Source: Candidatus Rifleibacteriota bacterium
Lineage (GTDB): Bacteria; Riflebacteria; Ozemobacteria; Ozemobacterales; Ozemobacteraceae
DNA length: 32,225 bases
NCBI GenBank assembly: GCA_029565415.1
Contig: JAKQOH010000219.1
Span: 1-32,225, forward strand
Direction: 5' to 3'
The notes under the pieces were generated by a model. That model was not told the DNA's origin, did no database searches, and saw only the letters and a list, made by a program, of their open reading frames with translations. The position numbers and the translations under genes are program-made. Shown piece after piece: positions 15,984 to 22,323 of this stretch (positions within the stretch are counted from its first letter, which is position 1; the number at the start of each line of letters is the position of its first letter).

Positions 15984-17408
15984 CTAGTCGGCGCAGCCTG
16001 CGCCCATCTTCTCGCGCAGCACGTCGGATTTCAGCAGGAACGCGCCGTCGACGACGATCACGTCTCCGGCGGCGACGCCGCTCTGGATGACGCTCCGGTC
16101 ACCGATGCGGCGGCCCACGACCACCGGCTGCCGCAGGAACAGGTTCGGCTCGATCTGCTTGAACACGAAGCGGCTTCCCTCGTCGTCCATGACCGCCTTG
16201 GTGGGCAGGAGTGTCTGGTTTTCGGCCGTCTCGAGGAAGAGGCGGATCTTCACGAACATCCCCGGCCGCAGCAGGGAGTCGGGGTTCCGGATCTCGATCC
16301 GGACGGGCAGGGTGCGCGTGTCTTCGAGCATCTGCGTGTCGACCGCGAGCAGTTGGCCCGCGAAGGTCTTTCCGGGGAACGACTCGACCGTCACTTCGAC
16401 GGGAATGGCGGCGCGGGCCAGGGTGGTCAGCACCTCGCCCACCTGTTTTTCGTGCAACTGGCCGATCGCGATCAGGTGGCAGATGTTCGCGATCGTGAGC
16501 AGGTTGCGGTCGCCGGAGATGATTTCGCCGGCGATGCCCTCGCGCTGGATCACCTGGCCCTCGATCGGGGCTTTGAGGACGATCCGGCCCTGGGCCAGTG
16601 TATCGGAGCGGTTCTTCCGGATCCGGCCGACATCGGCGTCGGAAAGGCCGAACAGCTTCAGCCGGTCACGGGCATTCGTCGCCTCCAGGTCGGCCAGGTC
16701 GCGGGCCGACTGGGCTTCCTGCACTTCCTGCTCCGACCCCACCTTCTTTTCGAACAGCAGGGCGGCCCGCGCCCGCTTCTTCTCGGCGAAATCCAGCTCG
16801 GAAAGCCGCTTGAGATACTCGAGAGCGGACTGGGCGAGCTCGGTGCTCTCGACGTGGGCCACCACGTCGCCCTCCTTCATCGTCGTGCCCACGGTCGCCG
16901 AGATCGAGGCCAGGCGGCCGGGGATCCGGGATGTCACGACCCGCTTATGGTTGTCGTCGAGCATCAGCTCCCCCACGAGATCGATCGTCCGGGGCGCCGG
17001 GCTGGTCGTGATCGTCTCGAAGGTGACCAGCGCCTGCGTCGTCGAGGAAAGCTTCACGGCCCCGACCTCGAACCGGCACTTGTCGCACGCGATGATGGGA
17101 ACCTCGTGCTCGCAGGGCTCCTTCATGCGCTCGGCCAGGGGCTTGTCCGGATCCCCGTGACCGTGCCCCGCGTGATCGTGGCCTTCGTGGCCTTCATCGA
17201 CCCGGCCAGGCTCGTCATGGCCGTGCCCCGCGTGATCGTGGCCTTCGTGGCCGGCAGCCTCCGCGGCATGCCCGTGCCCATCCGTTTCGCCGGCCCCGGC
17301 CGCCACCTGGGCGGCAAACAGCACCAGGAGAACGGCCAGCAGGACGACGCCGGCCGACGCCCGTCGATTTTCAATAGCTTTTGATATATACGAATTCGTG
17401 TTATTCAT
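15984..17408 (-). CDS. Metal-efflux RND periplasmic adaptor, His-rich (CusB/CzcB-like)
   Basis: A 474-residue membrane-fusion protein linking the RND pump to TolC. A hydrophobic signal or anchor (about 18-38) is followed by a His-rich segment (about 43-88) with two GHEGHDHAGHGH units, probably a metal-binding lure. Next comes CEHEVPIIACDKCRFEVGAVKL with three Cys in a motif common in this adaptor class. The HlyD-type core follows: lipoyl halves around GRLASISATVGTTMKEGDVVAHVES and KAPIEGQVIQREGIAGE, a helical hairpin between them, then beta-barrel and membrane-proximal domains (RPGMFVKIRL, LLPTKAVMDDEG, GVAAGDVIVVDGAF). GGAGTGA precedes the ATG. Confidence 0.93.
   Translation of the reverse strand: MNNTNSYISKAIENRRASAGVVLLAVLLVLFAAQVAAGAGETDGHGHAAEAAGHEGHDHAGHGHDEPGRVDEGHEGHDHAGHGHGDPDKPLAERMKEPCEHEVPIIACDKCRFEVGAVKLSSTTQALVTFETITTSPAPRTIDLVGELMLDDNHKRVVTSRIPGRLASISATVGTTMKEGDVVAHVESTELAQSALEYLKRLSELDFAEKKRARAALLFEKKVGSEQEVQEAQSARDLADLEATNARDRLKLFGLSDADVGRIRKNRSDTLAQGRIVLKAPIEGQVIQREGIAGEIISGDRNLLTIANICHLIAIGQLHEKQVGEVLTTLARAAIPVEVTVESFPGKTFAGQLLAVDTQMLEDTRTLPVRIEIRNPDSLLRPGMFVKIRLFLETAENQTLLPTKAVMDDEGSRFVFKQIEPNLFLRQPVVVGRRIGDRSVIQSGVAAGDVIVVDGAFLLKSDVLREKMGAGCAD
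17161..17252 (-). repeat. Tandem 60-bp repeat encoding the His-rich segment
   Basis: Positions 17161-17192 and 17221-17252 are identical over 32 bases with a 60-bp period. They encode the two GHEGHDHAGHG units of the adaptor, showing recent duplication or slippage within the gene. Confidence 0.85.
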
Positions 17409-17492
17409 GGTTTCACTCCATTCCGTGGAAGGCTTTCCGGTCGGGCCGGAAGAGCGGGATTCGGTGTCTTCGGGGCTGGTGAAGGCGGAGGA

Positions 17493-18728
17493 TCAGGGCC
17501 GTTCGCGGACCAGGTCGGCGCCGGTCAGGCTTTCGATGGCATCGGCGGCCTGGTGCATTTCCAGCAAGGCGGAGAGGGCCTGGCCGGTGACTTCCGCATG
17601 GGTCTTGCGGGCCTCGAGAACGATCGCCTGACCGGTCTTTCCCAGGCGATACCCGTCGAGAGCCATTTCCAGGGCTTTCGCGGCCGTCGGCGTGATCTCG
17701 TCGTGCAGGCGCACGGCGGTGGCCTTGACGCGCTCGAAGCGCCTGACCAGCTCTTCGAGCTGAGCCGACAACTCGCGCCGGATCTTTTCCTGTCCGGCGG
17801 CGATCTTCGAGATCTCCACCCGCGCGGCTTTCCGGGCGCCCCGGTTCGACCGCGCATGGGGCAGTTCCGCTTCGATGCCGAACACCCAGGCATGTTCCCC
17901 GGTTTCCCGGAAGTTCCGGGCGCCGGCCACCCAGGCATACGACGGCCGGGTTTCGGCATTCAGCAGAGCGAGGCCGGCTCCGTTCTCCTCCACTTTCAGC
18001 CCGGCCGAACGAAGGGCGGGATGCCGTTCGAACATCGTCCGCCGCAGCTCGTCGAGCGGCGGGAGCCCGAGATCGAGGGACAGGGTTCCGACCAGTTCAC
18101 GGTCGGCTTCCGGCGGCTTGCCCATTTCGCGGAACAGGGCCAGCATGGCTTCGCTCACCTGCCCTTCGAGGGTGCTCCGGTCGAGTTCGACCCGTTCGGC
18201 TTCGAGCCGGGCTTCGACCAGCTCCTGTTCGGGGCTGGAGCCTGCCTCCACCCGCATCCGGGCGGCCTCGCACATGTCGCGGCCGATGCGGGAGAGTTCG
18301 CCGGCGTTGCGCAGCAGGTTCTGCAAGCCGATGACGAGATGGAAGGCCGCCATCACGCGATTGCGGATATCCCGCTCCACGGCGGCTTCGTCGAGTTTCG
18401 CGGCATCGACGGACAGGGCGGCGAGGCGCTTTTGGGCCGACGTTTTCCGGCGATCGGGAAGCGGCCGTTTGAAGGAGAGGGTCAGCTCGGCCTGGGACAT
18501 CCCCGGCAGCCGGCCTCCCACGTTTTCGGCCTCGAAGGCGATCTCGTCGGGGCCGCGGGCGCCGGCATCCTCGGCCGCCGCCGCGGCCTGGTCGGTGCCC
18601 AGGCGGCTTTGCAGCAGGGCCGGATTCGAAGCCGCCTCACGGAGCGCCTCGGACAGCGTCAGCGCCTGGCAGGCGCCGCACGAAAGCATCAGAAGAGCAA
18701 ACGGAACGAGGAAACGAAAAGCAGGCAT
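17493..18728 (-). CDS. TolC-family outer-membrane efflux channel
   Basis: A 411-residue protein with a signal peptide (1-22, ending in a Cys-containing CGACQA region that could even be a lipobox-like site). The opening LTLSEALREAASNPAL is the standard TolC/CusC start, and two long heptad-rich helical repeats follow (about 90-190 and 290-400), separated by LPPLDELRRTMFERHPAL. It would form the exit duct for the RND pump and adaptor encoded downstream. GGAGG lies four bases before the ATG and is part of a 10-base stretch complementary to the end of the preceding gene, so its translation may be coupled to that gene. Confidence 0.9.
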   Translation of the reverse strand: MPAFRFLVPFALLMLSCGACQALTLSEALREAASNPALLQSRLGTDQAAAAAEDAGARGPDEIAFEAENVGGRLPGMSQAELTLSFKRPLPDRRKTSAQKRLAALSVDAAKLDEAAVERDIRNRVMAAFHLVIGLQNLLRNAGELSRIGRDMCEAARMRVEAGSSPEQELVEARLEAERVELDRSTLEGQVSEAMLALFREMGKPPEADRELVGTLSLDLGLPPLDELRRTMFERHPALRSAGLKVEENGAGLALLNAETRPSYAWVAGARNFRETGEHAWVFGIEAELPHARSNRGARKAARVEISKIAAGQEKIRRELSAQLEELVRRFERVKATAVRLHDEITPTAAKALEMALDGYRLGKTGQAIVLEARKTHAEVTGQALSALLEMHQAADAIESLTGADLVRERP

Positions 18729-18732
18729 GAGA

Positions 18733-18809
18733 CCTCCAACGCAGACTGGTATGGAAAAGGGGGATGGAAACGGGGATTCCGCCGCAACGGCGAAATCAGG
18801 CGTTGGAGG
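18733..18809 (-). promoter_or_regulatory. Long-range RNA helix masking the tolC-like gene's ribosome site
   Basis: In the minus-strand transcript, CCUCCAACGC (18809-18800) in the final codons of the small Cys/His gene is the exact complement of GCGUUGGAGG (18742-18733), which contains the Shine-Dalgarno site. The enclosed loop is 57 bases. A ribosome terminating at 18796-18798 would cover the upstream arm and free the downstream site. Confidence 0.5.
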
Positions 18810-19119
18810 ATTTCGGGGGCTGGAAGATTTCCCGGATCGCGGCAGCCTTCGGCGCGATCGGTGCCGAAAACCCCACGAAGCCGACGACTGCCGGTTCGAG
18901 CGTCACCGCCCCCGTGGGAAGCGGGTAAAAACCGCCATGACAACTGCAACTGATCGAGGTGCAGTTGTGGTGGTCCTCGCACTCGCCCTGGTGCTCGTCG
19001 GAAGTATAGCTTGCTTTATATCCGGCACCGGCGACGCCGATTTCGCATCGCATGCACGGGGCCATCAGCACCAGCAGGGTGATGGCGATCAACTGAATCC
19101 AGCACAAGCCCTTCTTCAC
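18796..19119 (-). CDS. Small Cys/His-rich exported protein, first gene of efflux operon
   Basis: A 107-residue protein starting at GTG (19117-19119). Residues 1-26 form a hydrophobic signal or anchor. The mature part has a dense cluster, HQGECEDHHNCTSISCSCHGG (43-63), with four Cys and four His able to bind metal ions. The C-terminus (REIFQPPKSSNA) resembles the tails of small proteins found at the head of CusCBA-type operons, though I cannot name the family. It may act as a periplasmic metal chaperone or sensor. A longer frame upstream (to 19650) is antisense to the antiporter and was rejected. The stop is 67 bases before the TolC-like gene. Confidence 0.65.
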   Translation of the reverse strand: MKKGLCWIQLIAITLLVLMAPCMRCEIGVAGAGYKASYTSDEHQGECEDHHNCTSISCSCHGGFYPLPTGAVTLEPAVVGFVGFSAPIAPKAAAIREIFQPPKSSNA

Positions 19120-19125
19120 CCCGTC

Positions 19126-19154
19126 ATCGTACCATGAAACCCGTTCATTTTCCA
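19126..19154 (-). promoter_or_regulatory. Candidate promoter of the metal-efflux operon
   Basis: On the minus strand, TGGAAA (19149-19154), a 17-base spacer and TACGAT (19126-19131) each match sigma-70 consensus at four of six positions. The GTG of the Cys/His-rich gene begins 7 bases after the -10, so the transcript would be leaderless. Confidence 0.35.
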
Positions 19155-19267
19155 GACGCGGGCGCCCCATTCCGCGAGCCAATCCCGATGCATCGGTTTG
19201 CGGGGGAATCATTTCCCGGGAATCCCGGCGCTTGCCCTGCAGGGGTCGGCCGGGTATCATCGTGGCC

Positions 19268-20203
19268 ATGATTACGCATATCGTTGCCATCGTTGGCGGT
19301 CTCGTGCTTCTCACCCTCGCCGCGGACTGGCTGGTCGCCGGCGCCGTCGCTCTCGCGCACAAGATGGGGGTTTCGCCTCTGTTCATCGGCCTGACGATCG
19401 TCGCTGCCGGCACCTCGACCCCTGAGCTCGTCGTCAGCGTCCAGGCAAGTATCGAGAACAACCCCGGCATCGCCGTCGGCAGCAACATCTTCAACGCCGC
19501 CCTCATCCTCGGCGTTGCCGCGCTGATCCACCCGATCGCCTGCAACAAGGCCGTCGTCAAGCGCGACACCCCGATCATGATCCTGGTTTCTCTGCTCTGC
19601 TGGTGGTTTGCCTCGGACCGCCAGTTCTCCCGCCCCGAAAGCCTGATCATGATCGGCCTTCTCGTGCTTTACACGGCCGTCAGCTACGTTCTCGGCAAGA
19701 AGGAAGCCACCCCGGAGATTCCCGACGAAGTCAAAGCCATCGAGCCAACCTCCCTCGGGAAGGATCTCGGCAAAATCGTCATTGGCCTGGTCGGCCTGGT
19801 AGGCGGCTCGAAAGCCCTGCTGTTCGGCTCCGTCGCAATCGCCAAGACGTTCGGCGTGTCGGATGAAATCATCGGCCTGACCCTGATCGCCGCAGGAACC
19901 TCGCTTCCCGAGCTGGCCACCTCGGTCGTCGCCGCCATGAAGGGTCAGTCGGAGATCGCCGTCGGCAACGTGGTCGGGAGCAACATGTTCAACATCCTCG
20001 GCATCCTGGGCGTGGCGGGATCGATGCTGCCGCTCACCGTCTCGGATCACATGCTGGGGATCGACATTCCCCTGATGGTGGTCGTCGCCCTGGGCTGTCT
20101 GCCGATCATGTGGACCGGCTACCGGATCGTCCGGGCCGAGGGGCTGCTGCTCGTGGCCGCCTACCTCGGCTACATGTATATCCTTTTCCAGACGCCGAGC
20201 TGA
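19268..20203 (+). CDS. CaCA-family calcium/sodium antiporter (YrbG-like)
   Basis: A 311-residue inner-membrane cation exchanger. The duplicated alpha-repeats are clear: GLTIVAAGTSTPELVVSVQA with GSNIFNAALILG in the first half, and GLTLIAAGTSLPELATSVVAA with GSNMFNILGILG in the second. About ten transmembrane segments are predicted, with a short polar loop (KKEATPEIPDEVKAIEP) between the halves. The ATG at 19268 (MITHIVAIVGG) places the first helix at the start; the in-frame upstream ATG at 19232 would add an atypical basic leader. It is divergent from the metal-efflux operon and converges on the next gene with only three bases between stops. Confidence 0.93.
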   Translation: MITHIVAIVGGLVLLTLAADWLVAGAVALAHKMGVSPLFIGLTIVAAGTSTPELVVSVQASIENNPGIAVGSNIFNAALILGVAALIHPIACNKAVVKRDTPIMILVSLLCWWFASDRQFSRPESLIMIGLLVLYTAVSYVLGKKEATPEIPDEVKAIEPTSLGKDLGKIVIGLVGLVGGSKALLFGSVAIAKTFGVSDEIIGLTLIAAGTSLPELATSVVAAMKGQSEIAVGNVVGSNMFNILGILGVAGSMLPLTVSDHMLGIDIPLMVVVALGCLPIMWTGYRIVRAEGLLLVAAYLGYMYILFQTPS

Positions 20204-20206
20204 AGC

Positions 20207-21097
20207 TTACTCGCGGCAGCCGTCCACGACCCAGATGTGGATGAGCTTGGCCGTCTCGGGGGCGACCTTGCCGGCCATCCCGCCGCCATCCTCGAGGAAC
20301 TGCTCGAACCGCACCAGACCGCCGTTCTTGAAATACCGGATGACGGTCTGCGGTTCATGGAGCGGGAAGTATTTGCCCGTGCCGTCGGTGTGGCAGGGCA
20401 GGCACTCCTTCACCATCACCGGCAGGATATCCTTGAAAAACGTCGGCTGGGGCCGCGCGGGCTTCTTCACTTTCGTCCACCAGGCCGGCTCTTTCGCCGT
20501 ATCCGGAGCGGCGGTAACGGCCGTATCGCCGCTTCCCTGCGCGACGGTCGTCCGGGCGGGCTCGGAAGTCGGCCGGGAGCCCTGCCCCGCCTCGGGTGGC
20601 GGGAAAATCCGCACGTTGCTGACGGCAGCCCCCGACGCTCCCCCGGCCTGCGCGCGGGCATCGTTTCCCAGAAACAGCTTCGGCATGCCGCCCGGCTCAT
20701 CCAGCCGGAACATCCCGGCCGTGGTCGCGATATACAACGCCGTCTCATCCGCCGCGAGAGCCGTCACCCCGACCGTTCCCGCAACCGGAAGCGGCACTTG
20801 ATCCCAGGCGGCCCCGTTGCGAACCGAAAGGCCCTGCGCCGAACCGGCATACAGGCGCCCCCGAAGGGAGGCGAGCGACGTCACGGCGGAGTCGGCGGCT
20901 CCGGCCCCGTCTGGCGCGGGTTTCCAGACTCCGCCTTCGAACCGGAACACCCCCGTCCCCCCGGCGGCAACGCCCCAGAGCCAGCCGTCGGCAAAGGCCA
21001 TCGACCGGACGTCGACGGCCGCATCCTGCGCCATGACGCCGCTGACCGCCAGTCCCCAAAGAATACTGATAACGATAGAAATGATCTGCTTTTTCAT
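20207..21097 (-). CDS. Exported propeller-like protein with C-terminal CxxCH domain
   Basis: A 296-residue exported protein (signal peptide 1-23). Residues about 28-145 carry partial beta-propeller repeats (MAFADGWLWGVAAGGTGVFRF, LRGRLYAGSAQGLSVRNG, ALYIATTAGMFRLD). A Pro/Ala/Thr-rich linker (about 150-215) leads to a domain with FFKDILPVMVKECLPCHTDG: C232-x-x-C235-H236 is a single haem c attachment motif, like the cytochrome-c-type modules of planctomycete proteins. A haem role is likely but unproven. It follows the propeller gene by 7 bases and is probably the last gene of that unit. Confidence 0.7.
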   Translation of the reverse strand: MKKQIISIVISILWGLAVSGVMAQDAAVDVRSMAFADGWLWGVAAGGTGVFRFEGGVWKPAPDGAGAADSAVTSLASLRGRLYAGSAQGLSVRNGAAWDQVPLPVAGTVGVTALAADETALYIATTAGMFRLDEPGGMPKLFLGNDARAQAGGASGAAVSNVRIFPPPEAGQGSRPTSEPARTTVAQGSGDTAVTAAPDTAKEPAWWTKVKKPARPQPTFFKDILPVMVKECLPCHTDGTGKYFPLHEPQTVIRYFKNGGLVRFEQFLEDGGGMAGKVAPETAKLIHIWVVDGCRE

Positions 21098-21104
21098 CGC
21101 ATCG

Positions 21105-22136
21105 TCACTGCCGCTTCAGCACCACCAGACCCCGGTCGGTTCCGGCATACACCCGGGTGACGCCGTCCTGGCCGCGGACCAGGGTGAGACACTGGACATG
21201 GGCCGAGGGCAGGCCGTCGCGGTAGTCGATGGGGGATTCGAAGCGGCCGCCGCGCAGGAGCTGGATGCCTTTTTTCGTGCCGACCCAGGTGTCGGCGCCG
21301 TCGATCAGGACGGCGGTCACCCAGGTGTCGGCAAGTCCGGCCGCCGTGCCGAGCAGCTTCCAGGCCCCGTTCTCGAACACGGCAAGCCCCTTCGTCGTGC
21401 CGGCGAGCACCCGGTCGGGAGCGGCCGCAATCGCCGTGATATGGTCGGCGGGCAGACCTTCGGCCTTCGTGTAGTTGGTGAACAGGTATTTCTCGCCGTC
21501 ACGGCCCTTGTAGACGCTGACGCCCGAGACGGTGCCCAGCCAGACTTCACCGGGCCGCGTGGCCATGCAGGTGATGCGGTTGTCGAGCAGCCCTTTCTTC
21601 GAGGCCAGATACCCGAACTTGCGGTACGGGTTCGATTCCCAGACGTAGTAGTTCACCCCCTGGTCATCCGTGCCGATCCAGAGCACGCCTTTCTCGTCGA
21701 CGGCGAAGCAGTTCACGTAGTTCGACTGCATGTCGTCCTTGATCTCCTCGAACACCGACCACTGCAGGCCATCCCACTTGTAGGTGCCCCCGCCGGCCAC
21801 GGGCGAGCGGCAGGCGGCCCACACCTCGGTGCCGTTGCGCACCGTTACGGCCGGCACCCGCTGCAGTTTGAGGGGCGAGTTGTCCGGGCCCCAGACCGTG
21901 AACTTCCCGTCCTTCTTCAGGACGCTCAGGTTCCGCTCCGTCCCGATGAAGACGTTCTCCGCCCCGGCGGCGACGGCCAGCACCGAGTTGTGGCTCAGCC
22001 CGTCCGCCGTCGAGTAGACGCGCTCGAGCGCGATCCCCGCCGGCATCACCGCCGCGGCTGGCGTGCCGCCGACAAGAACCAGGAACAGGCCGACGGCAGC
22101 CCCGGCGAACCAGAGAGCGGAATTATTATGTCTCAC
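21105..22136 (-). CDS. Exported beta-propeller protein (two-component-regulator propeller type)
   Basis: A 343-residue protein starting at GTG with GGGAGGA 8 bases upstream. The signal peptide (about 1-29) is followed by repeated Reg_prop-like blades: GLSHNSVLAVAAGAENVFIGTE, VNCFAVDEKGVLWIGTDDQGV, DNRITCMATRPGEVWLGTVSGV, ADHITAIAAAPDRVLAGTTKGL and TWVTAVLIDGADTWVGTKKGI. There is no kinase or regulator domain, so it is a stand-alone propeller outside the cytoplasm, probably binding a ligand or a partner protein. It is separated from the upstream cluster by a strong terminator and leads into the CxxCH protein. Confidence 0.8.
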   Translation of the reverse strand: MRHNNSALWFAGAAVGLFLVLVGGTPAAAVMPAGIALERVYSTADGLSHNSVLAVAAGAENVFIGTERNLSVLKKDGKFTVWGPDNSPLKLQRVPAVTVRNGTEVWAACRSPVAGGGTYKWDGLQWSVFEEIKDDMQSNYVNCFAVDEKGVLWIGTDDQGVNYYVWESNPYRKFGYLASKKGLLDNRITCMATRPGEVWLGTVSGVSVYKGRDGEKYLFTNYTKAEGLPADHITAIAAAPDRVLAGTTKGLAVFENGAWKLLGTAAGLADTWVTAVLIDGADTWVGTKKGIQLLRGGRFESPIDYRDGLPSAHVQCLTLVRGQDGVTRVYAGTDRGLVVLKRQ

Positions 22137-22215
22137 GATATATTTCCTCCCGTATCATCGCGTTCCGGCCGGCCGGTCGGGCGGGCGGCATCCGCGGAAG
22201 ATCCGGTTTCACGAT

Positions 22216-22253
22216 AAAACAAAACCCGGGGGGACGCAAGCGTTCCCCCGGGT
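22216..22253 (-). terminator. Rho-independent terminator after the 928-residue protein gene
   Basis: On the minus strand, a 14-bp GC-rich stem (22240-22253 with 22224-22237, one G-U pair) is followed by TTTTGTTTT. It closes the three-gene unit 27700-22324. Confidence 0.85.
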
Positions 22254-22323
22254 CGATTCCTTCATGCAAGCCGCCGGTCCGCGTCCCGCCTCGTGCGGGT
22301 CAGGTCCGACGGCAGGCCGGCCC

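Noticed and set aside
18796..19650. A 284-codon version of the Cys/His-rich gene
   Set aside because: The upstream two thirds are antisense to the antiporter gene; the GTG at 19119 followed by a signal sequence is the likely start.
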